Assembly (NCBI GenBank): GCA_028289965.1
Contig: JAQGKS010000231.1
Location: forward strand, 1-53,665
Direction: 5' to 3'
Source of the DNA: Sphingomonas bacterium
Lineage (GTDB): Bacteria > Pseudomonadota > Alphaproteobacteria > Sphingomonadales > Sphingomonadaceae
Length of the DNA stretch: 53,665 nt
A program made the position numbers and the translations under genes. The notes under the pieces were generated by a model that searched no databases, was not told the origin of the DNA, and saw nothing but the letters and a program-made list of their open reading frames with translations. Positions within the stretch are counted from its first letter, which is position 1. Every line of letters starts with the position of its first letter. Below are positions 19,203-27,847 of the stretch, in pieces.

Positions 19203-19228
19203 GCGAACGACTCGCGCGAGTCGTTCGC
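19203..19228. repeat. Perfect 26-bp palindrome between bfd and bfr
   Basis: GCGAACGACTCGC followed directly by its own reverse complement GCGAGTCGTTCGC. As RNA it folds into an 11-base stem with a GCGC loop; the sequence after it (GCTTCATT) is a poor U tract. It lies 17 bases after the bfd stop and 65 bases before bfr. It could be an attenuating or processing hairpin or a dimeric operator. Confidence 0.8.
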
Positions 19229-19292
19229 GCTTCATTCCGCGCCCTGGCTCCGGTATCCCCCTGCTTCCAATGAATGAAGGCAGGAGGCCGCA

Positions 19293-19775
19293 ATGAAGGG
19301 CGACGCACGCGTAATCGAACTGCTCAACGTCGCGCTCAAGAACGAGCTGACCGCGATCAACCAATATTTCCTGCACTATCGCCTGCTCGATCATTGGGGC
19401 GTCCAGCGCCTCGCCAAGTTCGAATATGGCGAATCGATCGACGAGATGAAGCATGCCGACAAGCTGGCGGAGCGCATCCTGTTCCTCGACGGGCTGCCCA
19501 ATTTCCAGCTGCTCGGCCGCCTCAAGATCGGCGAATCGGTGGAGGAGGTGCTGCGCGCCGATCTCGCGCTGGAGAATGAGGCGATCCCGGTCCTGCGCGA
19601 CGGCGTCGCCCATGCCGAAAGCGTGCGCGACTATGTCAGCCGCGACCTGTTCGCCGCAATCCTCCAGAATGAGGAAGAGCATGTCGACACGCTCGAGCGG
19701 CAGTTCGACATGATCCGCCAGATGGGCCTGCAAAACTACATCCAGCTCCAGTCGACCCCGGTCGAAGCGAGCTGA
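19293..19775 (+). CDS. bfr: Bacterioferritin
   Basis: Heme-containing 24-subunit iron store that oxidises Fe(II) and deposits a ferric core. 160 residues, full length. All expected residues are at canonical numbers: ferroxidase ligands E18, E51, H54, E94, E127 and H130, and heme-ligand M52 (in [13 protein letters not shown]). AGGAGG lies just before the ATG. It is paired with bfd; regulation by iron is likely through the site upstream of bfd, with a palindrome between the genes that may set the Bfr:Bfd ratio. Confidence 0.97.
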   Translation: MKGDARVIELLNVALKNELTAINQYFLHYRLLDHWGVQRLAKFEYGESIDEMKHADKLAERILFLDGLPNFQLLGRLKIGESVEEVLRADLALENEAIPVLRDGVAHAESVRDYVSRDLFAAILQNEEEHVDTLERQFDMIRQMGLQNYIQLQSTPVEAS

Positions 19776-19780
19776 TCGAA

Positions 19781-19820
19781 GCGCCGGGCTTCGTCATCGA
19801 TCGGTGGCGAGGCCCGGCGC
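19781..19820. terminator. Weak hairpin between convergent bfr and tusA-like gene
   Basis: Nine-base arms GCGCCGGGC (19781-19789) and GCCCGGCGC (19812-19820) with a 22-base loop. No T tract follows on either strand. The location between convergent genes is the main support. Confidence 0.35.
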
Positions 19821-19844
19821 GCCGAAGACTGACGCGCCCCTGGC

Positions 19845-20069
19845 CTAGGCGCCGGGCGCGGTCACGATGAATTCACGCGCGGCCAGATCCGCCGGTTCGA
19901 CGATCCAGCCCTGTTCGGCCGCCAGCGCCTGGATCTCACGCGGGGCGGCGGGATCGTCCGCCGCGATCCGCACCCGCGCCCCCGCACCGCCCTCCCGCAT
20001 CGCGCGCGCCAGACGCAGTGCCGGCCATGGACAGCGCAGCCCGCGCGCGTCGATGCGGACCTCGCTCAA
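19845..20069 (-). CDS. TusA-like sulfur-carrier protein
   Basis: 74 residues, the size of TusA/SirA proteins. The hallmark CPxP motif is present in DARGLRCPWPALRLARAM, whose cysteine carries persulfide in the family (tRNA 2-thiouridine or molybdenum-cofactor sulfur relay). The second half fits the two-layer fold (RVRIAADDPAAPREIQALA). It starts within an ATGA overlap with the der stop, so it is translationally coupled to the yfgM-bamB-der operon. Which sulfur pathway it serves cannot be told; no TusBCD or TusE genes are near. Confidence 0.85.
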   Translation of the reverse strand: MSEVRIDARGLRCPWPALRLARAMREGGAGARVRIAADDPAAPREIQALAAEQGWIVEPADLAAREFIVTAPGA

Positions 20070-21424
20070 CTGTCGAACGGGTTCTTCGGTGCGCGCAACG
20101 TCAATCGCACGGGCACGGCGCCGAAGCCGAGATCGCGGCGGATGCCGTTGATCAGATAGCGGCGATAGCTTTCGGGAAGCTGATCGACCCGCGTGCCGAA
20201 CAGTACGAAGCCCGGCGGGCGCGTCTTGGCCTGGGTCAAATAGCGCAGCTTGATCCGCTTGCCGCCCGGCGCCGGCGGCGGGTTCTTCTCGATCGCGGTC
20301 TCGAACCAGCGGTTGAGCTGGCCGGTCGATACCCGCTTGGACCAGGCGTCACGGGTCTCGAACGCGGCGGCCAGCAGTTGGTCGAGCCCGCGGCCGGTCT
20401 CCGCCGACACCGTCAGCAGCGGCAGCCCCTTGACCTGTGCCAGCCCCTCGTCGAGCGCGGCGCGGACGCCCTGGAACAGCGAAGGCGGATTTTCCGCGAC
20501 GTCCCATTTATTGAGCGCGATCACCAGCGCGCGGCCTTCCTGGAGCACGTGATCGGCGATCCGCAGATCCTGCGCCTCGAGCCCGCGCGTCGCATCGAGC
20601 AGCAGCACGACGACTTCGGCGAAATCGACCGCGTGCATCGTATCGGCAGCGGACAGCCGCTCCAATTTGTCCTCGACCTTGGCCTTGCGGCGCAGGCCGG
20701 CGGTGTCGATCAGCCGCACCGGGCGGCCCTGCCACTCCCACTCGATCGCGATCGAATCGCGGGTGATGCCGGCTTCCGGGCCGGTGATCATCCGCTGTTC
20801 GCCGAGCAGGCGATTGACGAGGGTCGACTTGCCCGCATTCGGCCGGCCGACGATGGCCAGCTTGAGCGTGGGATCCTCCTCGCCGCCCTCCTCCTCATCC
20901 TCGTCCGGCTCGGCGTCGTTCGCCGCATTGATCAGCGGCAACAGCGCGTCGAACAGATCGGCCAGGCCCTCGCCATGCTCGGCGCTGAACGGCAGCGGCT
21001 CGGCAAAGCCGAGCGCGAACGCCTCGTTCACCCCACCTTCGCCGGCGCGGCCCTCGGCCTTGTTGGCGACGAGAATCACGGGCGTGTCCTCGCTGCGCAG
21101 CCAGCGCGCGATTTCCTCGTCGAGCGGCATCACGCCGGCGCGGGCGTCGATCAGGAACAAGGCGACATCCGCCTCGCGCACCGCCGCCTGCGTCTGCGCG
21201 CGCATCCGGCCGGGCAGCGTATCGGGATCCTCATCCTCGAACCCCGCCGTATCGATGATGCGGAAATCGAGCCCGATCAGCGTCGCATCGCCCTCGCGCC
21301 GGTCCCGCGTCACGCCGGGCCGGTCGTCCACCAGCGCAAGTTTCTTGCCGACAAGCCGGTTGAACAGCGTCGACTTCCCGACATTTGGTCGACCAACGAT
21401 GGCGACGACTGGCATTTTCGCCAC
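20066..21424 (-). CDS. der: Ribosome-assembly GTPase Der (EngA)
   Basis: Tandem-domain GTPase needed for 50S subunit maturation. 452 residues. Two G domains are seen: GRPNVGKSTLFNRL at 11-24 with DTAGFED, and GRPNAGKSTLVNRL near 190 with DTAGLRRKAKVED and NKWD. A KH-like domain follows. An acidic linker (DEDEEEGGEED) separates the G domains. It lies 15 bases after bamB in the same direction and overlaps the tusA-like gene by four bases. Gene order yfgM-bamB-der is shared with E. coli. Confidence 0.97.
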   Translation of the reverse strand: MAKMPVVAIVGRPNVGKSTLFNRLVGKKLALVDDRPGVTRDRREGDATLIGLDFRIIDTAGFEDEDPDTLPGRMRAQTQAAVREADVALFLIDARAGVMPLDEEIARWLRSEDTPVILVANKAEGRAGEGGVNEAFALGFAEPLPFSAEHGEGLADLFDALLPLINAANDAEPDEDEEEGGEEDPTLKLAIVGRPNAGKSTLVNRLLGEQRMITGPEAGITRDSIAIEWEWQGRPVRLIDTAGLRRKAKVEDKLERLSAADTMHAVDFAEVVVLLLDATRGLEAQDLRIADHVLQEGRALVIALNKWDVAENPPSLFQGVRAALDEGLAQVKGLPLLTVSAETGRGLDQLLAAAFETRDAWSKRVSTGQLNRWFETAIEKNPPPAPGGKRIKLRYLTQAKTRPPGFVLFGTRVDQLPESYRRYLINGIRRDLGFGAVPVRLTLRAPKNPFDS

Positions 21425-21439
21425 GGATCAATCCTTTTG

Positions 21440-22756
21440 CTAGCGCCAGGCGCTGAGCCGGCCTTCATTGTCGAGTATGTAGAGCGTGTTGCCTGCCACT
21501 GCGGGCTGCAGGAACACCGGGCCGCCCGCCTCGATCGTCGTGCCGACCTTGCCGTCGGCGACCGCGACGTTGATCAGCTCGCCCTCCGAACTGGCGACGA
21601 TCAGGCGATCCCCCGCGAGAACGGGGCCGACCCAGCTGATCGCGCCCTTCTTGGATTTGGCCTTTTTCCAGCGGGGAAGCTGCGTGATCCAGCGGATCTT
21701 GCCGCTCGCCCGCAGGATGCAGAGCAACCGTCCGTCGTCCGTTACCACGAACAGCCACTCGCCGGCCACCCATGGGGTTGCGATCCCGGCCAGGTTGAGT
21801 TCCCACACGCGCTGGCCGCTGACCAGATCGAGCGCGACCATCCGCCCGCCCTGGCCGACGGCATAGACGATGCCCCGATCGATGACCGGATTGGCGTCGA
21901 TGTCGGACAGCGAGGCGACTGCGGTCGAGATGCTGGTGCGCGACAGCGCATCCTGCCAGACCGCGCGGCCATTCTCGTAGCGATAGGCGTTGAGCTCGCC
22001 CGAGGAGAAGCCCGCGACGACGGTGCCCTGCGCCGAGGCCGGCGCCGCGACGCCGAACACGCCGGCATTTTCCAGGGTCGCCGCCTCGTTCCAGACGGTG
22101 TCGCCATTTTCCTGGTTCAGCGCGAAGATCTGGTTGTCCTGGCTGACGACGTAGATGTGGCCGTTGGCGATCGTCGGTGCGCCGCGCAGCGGGCCGCCGG
22201 GATGCTTCTTCCACACCACCGCACCGGTCGCGGCATCGAGGGCGAAGGCATCGCCGGTCCCGGTGGTGGCATAGACCCGCCCGCCATCGGCGCTGACGCC
22301 GCCGCCGAACAGCGAGCTTTCGCCCTTGCCGCCGTCGCCGAGCGAGGTGCGCCACAGCTGTGCACCCGTCGCCGCATTGAAGGCATGGACGACGGCGCCG
22401 GTATCGGTGACGTAGACCCGCCCATCGGCGATCACCGGCCCGGCGGCGAGCCGGACCTTGGTGCTGCTGCCGGCGATGTTCGCGCTCCAGACGCGGCTGA
22501 GCGTGGGGGCGAGCGATGGGTTGCCCATCGACTTTTCGGCGTTACCGCCCGGCTGCGCCCAACTGGCATTCACCTGCGAGGGCGGCAAGGCGACGACCAG
22601 ATCGGCGATCGCCGGATCGACCTCGGCCCCGCTCTCCGACGTCAGTACCGGAATCCGTTCGCCGAGCACCGGCGTCTTCGGCTTGCTGTCACCCTTGAAG
22701 ATGCCGCAGCCGGAGAGCGCCGCTGCAAGCGACAGCGCTACCACAATACGCTTCAT
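21440..22756 (-). CDS. bamB: Outer-membrane assembly lipoprotein BamB
   Basis: Beta-propeller lipoprotein of the BAM complex, binding BamA in the periplasm to help outer-membrane protein insertion. 438 residues: signal peptide with lipobox AAALSGC (lipidated C17), then repeated PQQ/YVTN-type blades such as VYVTDTGAVVHAFNAATG and LWRTSL. The ATG at 22756 has AAAGGA nine bases upstream; an in-frame ATG at 22765 overlaps the preceding stop but would have almost no spacing, so 22756 is chosen. It lies between yfgM and der as in enterobacteria. Confidence 0.92.
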   Translation of the reverse strand: MKRIVVALSLAAALSGCGIFKGDSKPKTPVLGERIPVLTSESGAEVDPAIADLVVALPPSQVNASWAQPGGNAEKSMGNPSLAPTLSRVWSANIAGSSTKVRLAAGPVIADGRVYVTDTGAVVHAFNAATGAQLWRTSLGDGGKGESSLFGGGVSADGGRVYATTGTGDAFALDAATGAVVWKKHPGGPLRGAPTIANGHIYVVSQDNQIFALNQENGDTVWNEAATLENAGVFGVAAPASAQGTVVAGFSSGELNAYRYENGRAVWQDALSRTSISTAVASLSDIDANPVIDRGIVYAVGQGGRMVALDLVSGQRVWELNLAGIATPWVAGEWLFVVTDDGRLLCILRASGKIRWITQLPRWKKAKSKKGAISWVGPVLAGDRLIVASSEGELINVAVADGKVGTTIEAGGPVFLQPAVAGNTLYILDNEGRLSAWR

Positions 22757-22761
22757 TCGGA

Positions 22762-23463
22762 TCATTCCTTTCCGGCGGCCTTGGGCGCAGCGGCCACGTC
22801 GACCCCGAGCACACCCGCCATGCGCGCGGCGCGCGAGCGGATCGTTTCGGGAACGGCTTCGTCGCGGGCGATTGCGGCGAAGATCGGGCCGGCCAAGGCG
22901 GGCTGGTTCATCTTGAGGTGGGCGACGGCGACCATTTCGCCGGCGCTGCCGAACCATGGATTGCCGGTGACGGCGAGCGGCTTGAGCCGGGCGATCACGT
23001 CGGCCGGCGGCAGCGCATCATATTCGAGTGCGGTCTGGCGGATCAGCGCCAGGTCGCGGAACGCGGCCGGCACGCCGCTATCGTCGGCGATCGCCCGATA
23101 CTGGGTCACCGCTCCCTTGGTATCGTTGGCCTCGATCGCCATCGCCGCGCTCGTCAGCCGGGCGGTGGCGCTATAGGCCGGGCGCGACGACTGGGCGAGC
23201 TGATCGAGCTTGGCCTTGGCACCGGCGGTCTTGCCCGTGCCCAGATCGGTGAGCACGGCGGTCAGCGCCTCGCTGTCGCGGCCGGCCTGCTTGGTGCGCT
23301 CATGCTGCCACCACAGGTAGCCGGCGAACGCCACGAGCGCCAAGGCGATGACGATCAGCGCGATGCGGCCGTAACGCTGCCAGACGGTCGCCAGCTGCTC
23401 GCGCCGCAGCTCGTCGTCCACCTCGCGATAGAAGGCTTCATTATTCTGCGGGGTGAGGGCCAA
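22762..23463 (-). CDS. yfgM: YfgM-like TPR ancillary protein of the secretion/BAM operon
   Basis: 233 residues. A cytoplasmic head of about 32 residues (ending VWQRYGR) is followed by one membrane segment about 33-50 and a periplasmic domain with helical TPR-like repeats (AKAKLDQLAQSSRPAYSATA). This is the TPR_21/YfgM layout; E. coli YfgM associates with PpiD and the Sec translocon. It precedes bamB and der as in E. coli. Sequence identity between phyla is low, so the name rests on architecture and order. Confidence 0.82.
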   Translation of the reverse strand: MALTPQNNEAFYREVDDELRREQLATVWQRYGRIALIVIALALVAFAGYLWWQHERTKQAGRDSEALTAVLTDLGTGKTAGAKAKLDQLAQSSRPAYSATARLTSAAMAIEANDTKGAVTQYRAIADDSGVPAAFRDLALIRQTALEYDALPPADVIARLKPLAVTGNPWFGSAGEMVAVAHLKMNQPALAGPIFAAIARDEAVPETIRSRAARMAGVLGVDVAAAPKAAGKE

Positions 23464-23485
23464 GCATCGTCTCCAAGGGGTAGCG

Positions 23486-23506
23486 CGCGCGGACCTTAGC
23501 CGCGCG
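23486..23506. terminator. Possible hairpin between panB and yfgM
   Basis: CGCGCGG (23486-23492) pairs with CCGCGCG (23500-23506) over a seven-base loop. No T tract follows on the minus strand. It sits in the 63-base gap and might separate panB from the yfgM operon. Confidence 0.3.
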
Positions 23507-23526
23507 TCGTGCTGAACGAAAGCTGA

Positions 23527-24384
23527 TCAGGGCTTTATGGCGTAGGTCTGTTCGCTCGACGGAAAGTCCCGCGCCCGCACATCGGCGGCGAACCGTTCGG
23601 CCGCGCCCGATATCCGCCCGGCCATGTCATCGTAGCGGCGCACGAAGCGCGGAACCCGCTCGAACAGCCCGAGCATGTCCTCGGCGACCAGCACCTGCCC
23701 GTCGCAATGCGCCGATGCGCCGATGCCGATCGTCGGGCAGGCCACGGCCCGGGTGATCGCCTCGGCGATCGGCTCGATCACCCCTTCGACGACCATCGCG
23801 AAGCAGCCCGCATCGGCGACGGCGCGGGCATCCTTCAGGATCCGATCGGCCTCCGCCTCGCTGCGCCCGCGCGCGCCATAGCCGCCCAGCTGGTTCACCG
23901 CCTGCGGGGTCAGCCCGACATGGGCCATCACCGGAACGCCGCGCGCCGACAGGAATGCGATCGTCTCGGCCATCGCCTCCCCGCCTTCCAGCTTCACCGC
24001 CGCCGCGCCGGTCTCCTTCATCACCCGCGCGGCGCTGGCGAAGGCGGCCGCCGGGCTCGCTTCATAACTGCCGAACGGCATGTCGACGATCACCAGGCTG
24101 TGCCAGCTGCCCCGCACCACCGCGGCACCGTGCGCGCACATCATCTCCAGGCTTACCGGGATCGTCGAGGGCAGGCCGTAGATCACCTGGCCGAGACTGT
24201 CGCCGACCAGCAGCATGTCGCAGTGCGGATCGAGCAACTGGGCCATGCGCACGGTATAAGCCGTCAGCATCACCAGCGGCTCGCCGCCCTTGCGGGCACG
24301 CACCGCCGGCACGGTCAGCCGCTTCATCGGCGCGGGCGTCGGGGTGGCGCGACTGGTCGAGGTATCGATGGTGTAGGAAGACAT
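23527..24384 (-). CDS. panB: 3-methyl-2-oxobutanoate hydroxymethyltransferase PanB
   Basis: Cytoplasmic enzyme making ketopantoate from 2-ketoisovalerate and methylene-tetrahydrofolate in pantothenate/CoA synthesis. 285 residues. Seen: [13 protein letters not shown], the metal-site [44 protein letters not shown] and the catalytic-glutamate region [12 protein letters not shown], then [15 protein letters not shown] 20-residue Ser/Thr/Pro-rich head precedes the domain. No panC or panD is adjacent. It diverges from the dehydrogenase gene. Confidence 0.96.
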   Translation of the reverse strand: MSSYTIDTSTSRATPTPAPMKRLTVPAVRARKGGEPLVMLTAYTVRMAQLLDPHCDMLLVGDSLGQVIYGLPSTIPVSLEMMCAHGAAVVRGSWHSLVIVDMPFGSYEASPAAAFASAARVMKETGAAAVKLEGGEAMAETIAFLSARGVPVMAHVGLTPQAVNQLGGYGARGRSEAEADRILKDARAVADAGCFAMVVEGVIEPIAEAITRAVACPTIGIGASAHCDGQVLVAEDMLGLFERVPRFVRRYDDMAGRISGAAERFAADVRARDFPSSEQTYAIKP

Positions 24385-24527
24385 CGTGCGGCTACTAGCA
24401 GCTTCGCGGCCGAACTACACGTATCACGCGCACCCCGGCAGCGGCGGCGGGGAAGACGCCGGCGGTGGCGAATCCCGATCCGGCCGCTAAAGCAGTCGCG
24501 AAGCTTTACAGGGTGGAGAACGAGGCG

Positions 24528-25496
24528 ATGGGTGCAGCGACGATGCGAGCCGCGGTACTGGCCGGCCCGGGCGACATGCGCGTCGAGCAGGTGCCGCTGC
24601 CCGCCCCCGGCCCCGGCCAGGTGCGGCTGCGGCTGGAAGGCTGCGGCGTGTGCGCCTCCAACCTGACGCCGTGGGCCGGGCCCGACTGGATGCAGTTTCC
24701 CGGTGAGCCCGGCGGCCTCGGCCATGAAGGCTGGGGCGTGATCGACGCCGTCGGCGATGGGGTCGAGGGACTCGCGGTCGGCGACCGGGTCGCGGCGTTG
24801 TCGTACAAGAGCTACGCCGAATATGACGTCGCCGACGCCGACGCCGTCGTCCGCCTGCCCGACAGCCTGGCCGGACAGCCCTTCCCAGGCGAGCCGCTCG
24901 GCTGCGCGATGAACATCTTCCGCCGCAGCGGAATCGAGGCGGGGCAGACCGTGGCGATCGTCGGCATCGGCTTCCTCGGCGCGATCCTGACCCGGCTTGC
25001 CACCGATGCCGGCGCGCGGGTGATCGCCATCTCGCGTCGCCCCTTCTCACTCGACATCGCGCGCACCTTCGGCGCGGCCGAGACGATCCCGATGGACGAT
25101 CACAATGCAATCATCGAACGGGTCAAGGAACTGACCGGCGGCAAGTTCTGCGAACGGGTGATCGAAGCGGTCGGCAAGCAATGGCCGCTCGACCTGGCCG
25201 GCGAGATCACCGGCGAGCGCGGCCGGCTGATCGTCGCCGGCTACCATCAGGACGGCCCACGGCAGGTCAATATGTGGCTGTGGAACTGGCGCGGGATCGA
25301 CGTCATCAACGCGCACGAGCGCGATCCGAAAGCCTATGCCGACGGCATTCGCGAGGCGGTCGAGGCGGTCGCCTCGGGCCGGCTCGATCCCAGCCCGCTC
25401 TACACCCACCGCTATCCGCTCGAACGGCTCGGTGAGGCGCTCGACGCCACCCGTGATCGGCCGGACGGCTTCCTCAAGGCGATCGTGACGGCATGA
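24528..25496 (+). CDS. Zinc-dependent MDR-family dehydrogenase
   Basis: 322 residues from the ATG at 24528; a GTG at 24465 and an ATG at 24543 are other options. Medium-chain dehydrogenase layout: catalytic-zinc ligands in GCGVCASN, GHEGWG and EPLGCAMN, then the NAD(P) Rossmann motif VGIGFLGAIL. The four-cysteine structural-zinc loop is missing, as in several sugar or threonine dehydrogenase-like branches. It overlaps the Gfo/Idh/MocA gene by four bases (ATGA), so the two products probably act on one substrate, perhaps a sugar or cyclitol. The substrate cannot be read from the sequence. Confidence 0.85.
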   Translation: MGAATMRAAVLAGPGDMRVEQVPLPAPGPGQVRLRLEGCGVCASNLTPWAGPDWMQFPGEPGGLGHEGWGVIDAVGDGVEGLAVGDRVAALSYKSYAEYDVADADAVVRLPDSLAGQPFPGEPLGCAMNIFRRSGIEAGQTVAIVGIGFLGAILTRLATDAGARVIAISRRPFSLDIARTFGAAETIPMDDHNAIIERVKELTGGKFCERVIEAVGKQWPLDLAGEITGERGRLIVAGYHQDGPRQVNMWLWNWRGIDVINAHERDPKAYADGIREAVEAVASGRLDPSPLYTHRYPLERLGEALDATRDRPDGFLKAIVTA

Positions 25497-26488
25497 GCGG
25501 CAAGCCCCGGATCGGCTTCCTCGGCGTCGGCTGGATCGGCCGCAGCCGGATGCAGGCGATGATCGACACCGGCCTGATCGACGCGGCGGCAATCGCCGAA
25601 CCCTCGGCCGAGATGGCGGCGGAGGCGGCGAAACTCGCGCCGGCCGCGGCGATCGTCGACTCCTACGATGCGCTGCTCGCGCTCGGCCTCGACGGCATCG
25701 TCATCGCCACGCCGAGCGCGCTGCACGCCGAGCAATCGATCCGCGCGCTCGAAAGCGGCCACGCCGTATTCTGCCAGAAGCCGCTCGGCCGAACCGCCGC
25801 GGAGGCGGCCGCGGTCGTCGCGGCGGCGCGGGCGGCGGACCGGCTGCTGGGTGTCGACTTCTCCTATCGCTTCACCGATGGCATGGGCCGCATCCGCGAT
25901 CTGGTGGCCGGCGGCGCGCTCGGCCACGTCCATGCGGTCGATCTCGTCTTCCACAACGCCTACGGCCCGGACAAGCCGTGGTTCTACGATCCGGCGCAGT
26001 CAGGCGGCGGCTGCGTAATGGATCTGGGGGTGCATCTCGTCGATCTGGCACTGTGGACGCTCGGCTTCCCCGCCGCTGCCTGGGTCACCTCCAGCCTGTT
26101 CGCCGGTGGCGCGCCGCTGGCCGAACGGCCTGGCGAGGTCGAGGATTATGCCGTCGCGACGATCGATCTGGAAGGCGGGGCGACGGTGCGGCTCGCCTGC
26201 TCGTGGCGGCTGCATGCCGGGCAGGATGCGGTGATATCGGCCGAGTTCTACGGGACGAATGGCGGCGCCATGCTCCGCAACGTCGGCGGCTCCTTCTACG
26301 ACTTCACCGCCGAGCGTTTCTCGGGCACCGCACGCGAGACGCTGGCCAGTCCACCCGACGCGTGGGGCGGCCGCGCCGCCGCCGACTGGGCCCGCCGCCT
26401 TGCCGCCGGCGAGGGTTTCGGAACCGACGCCGAGCGACTGGTCGACGTCGCGCGGCTGCTTGACCGCATCTACGGCCGCGCGGACTGA
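25493..26488 (+). CDS. Gfo/Idh/MocA-family oxidoreductase
   Basis: 331 residues. N-terminal Rossmann fold opens with RIGFLGVGWIGRSRM; the family EKP motif appears as CQKPLGRTA near residue 95, with Gln in place of Glu before the conserved Lys-Pro. The catalytic-domain signature GGGCVMDLGVHLVDLALW is intact near residue 167. Members reduce or oxidise sugars, inositols and related compounds with NAD(P). Translation is coupled to the MDR dehydrogenase before it. No transporter or regulator accompanies the pair, and a gene-poor stretch follows. Confidence 0.9.
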   Translation: MSGKPRIGFLGVGWIGRSRMQAMIDTGLIDAAAIAEPSAEMAAEAAKLAPAAAIVDSYDALLALGLDGIVIATPSALHAEQSIRALESGHAVFCQKPLGRTAAEAAAVVAAARAADRLLGVDFSYRFTDGMGRIRDLVAGGALGHVHAVDLVFHNAYGPDKPWFYDPAQSGGGCVMDLGVHLVDLALWTLGFPAAAWVTSSLFAGGAPLAERPGEVEDYAVATIDLEGGATVRLACSWRLHAGQDAVISAEFYGTNGGAMLRNVGGSFYDFTAERFSGTARETLASPPDAWGGRAAADWARRLAAGEGFGTDAERLVDVARLLDRIYGRAD

Positions 26489-27158
26489 CGGCGGGCGGGC
26501 CGCCAGTTACCGCTTGCGGTTCATTCTCACGAATACACTTGGTGAAAAGCATTCGTCGGCCATCGCTCGTATGGGACTTGGCGAAGATCCATGCCGGGCT
26601 GGAAGCGCCTCGATGGCGGGGGAAATCAAGCGAGCGCCTCAACCCGACGTACGGCTCGGCCGGCGTCCGGCGAGTACGCGCTGAAGTGAGGTAACGAATA
26701 CAGCGATTCGCGCGCTTGGGCAGGCGGTCGATCGCATTGGGAGGCCGGCTTGGGCCGTGAGCCGTCCGGCAGGTTCGGGCGGCGCAATCAGGATTGCTGC
26801 CCTTGGCTTATGTGGCCGGCAATGGCGGGATTGACCCATACCCGGACGCTCAGAGCCCCCTCGCCGCTCCCCAACTTCGGTAGTTCGTTCATCTTCAGAT
26901 TCCGGCGTGTATCGGCGGGAAGCGGACGGGCGGCTTTGGCGCGCGAAGAGCCTGAAGCTGACGTAGGCGGCGCAGGCAACGCTACAACGAACTGCTTGCC
27001 TTGCCGCCTCGCCGCAAAAGGGCGACCCGTGACTGCATGATCGAGAATCCTTGCCGGAGACGCCAAACAACGTGCGGCCGAGGTCGATGCAAGGTTGTGC
27101 CGACAGTCGGTCTCGAACTACCCCGATGAAGTGACAAGCGCTTGGAAGGCTAGTTGCG
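26489..27158. other. Gene-poor stretch at the left edge of the accessory block
   Basis: 670 bases without a supportable gene. Open frames on both strands lack ribosome-binding sites and recognisable domains. GC content is visibly lower and mixed compared with the genes before it. The part 26880-27060 reads like a decayed coding sequence but I could not identify it. A promoter for the PAP2 gene should lie in the last 100 bases; GGAAGG precedes its ATG. Confidence 0.6.
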
Positions 27159-27701
27159 ATGCGGCTTTGTAAATACGTGCTTCCGCTTACCGTGCTGGCA
27201 ACGTCGCTTTCGTCGCCTGCGGTCGCCGGCGATCGGGGTTGGGCGCGGGCGAGCTCGATCGGACGCGATGCGCTGGTCGTGTCCGCGCTCGGCATCCCTG
27301 CGATCACAGGCGACTGGAACGGTGCCCTTCAGGGCGCCGGAAGCATGGGCGCGGCAGGCGTCCTAACGTACGGGTTGAAGAAGACCTTCCCCGAACTGCG
27401 CCCCGATGGAAGCGATCGGAGAAGCTTCCCGTCCGGTCACACGTCCGTGTCGTTCGCCGCGGCGGGATCGCTTCATCAGCGTTACGGATGGAAGGTCGGC
27501 TTGCCGGCCACGGTGGTGGCGACGTTCGTCGGTCTGGCCCGCGTCGAGGCGGACAAGCACCACTGGTACGACGTCGTCGTCGGCGCCGCGATCGGCGAGG
27601 CTTCGGGCTTTCTCCTCACCTCCAAGCGCGACGGCGACGTGCGCCTCATTCCCTGGGGCGACACGCATGGAGCAGGTCTTGCGATGACGGGCAGGTTCTG
27701 A
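27159..27701 (+). CDS. Secreted PAP2-family phosphatase
   Basis: 180 residues with a cleavable signal peptide (ends SSPAVAGD). All three PAP2 motifs are present: K-x6-RP (KKTFPELRP, about 80-88), PSGHT (about 97-101) and R-x5-H-x3-D (RVEADKHHWYD, about 128-138). The family removes phosphate from undecaprenyl pyrophosphate, lipid A or phosphatidate in the periplasm. Few hydrophobic segments remain after the signal, so it looks more like a soluble or peripheral member than a six-helix one. It lies 146 bases before the PepSY gene in the same direction. Confidence 0.88.
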   Translation: MRLCKYVLPLTVLATSLSSPAVAGDRGWARASSIGRDALVVSALGIPAITGDWNGALQGAGSMGAAGVLTYGLKKTFPELRPDGSDRRSFPSGHTSVSFAAAGSLHQRYGWKVGLPATVVATFVGLARVEADKHHWYDVVVGAAIGEASGFLLTSKRDGDVRLIPWGDTHGAGLAMTGRF

Positions 27702-27847
27702 GCCCTTGCTGCCCCGAACTCCGGCAGCGCACCCCCTCCTCAAGGGAGAGTCGGGAGGGTGCGCCACTGCGGGCGATGCGGGATGCCCTCGGGCGCGGCG
27801 TCTAGCTGTTCTGCGGGTTCTCAGGCCGGACATGAGAAGGGATCATC

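Noticed and set aside
20733-20750. A near copy of the guaA 3' end (CACTCCCACTCGATCG) inside der, as a possible distant att site
   Set aside because: It encodes IEWEW within a normal Der G domain, just before DTAGL. The match follows from the shared IEWE codons, and der shows no disruption or foreign DNA beside it.
20018-23176. Very long plus-strand open frame (over 1000 codons) opposite der, bamB and yfgM
   Set aside because: Antisense shadow caused by high GC at third positions. The minus-strand genes carry unmistakable domains; the plus frame is Arg/Gly/Asp/Ala-rich with no motif.
26639-27307. 222-codon minus-strand frame in the left gene-poor stretch, overlapping the PAP2 start
   Set aside because: No ribosome-binding site, no domain, low-complexity Ser/Arg composition, and it runs antisense into the clear PAP2 gene.
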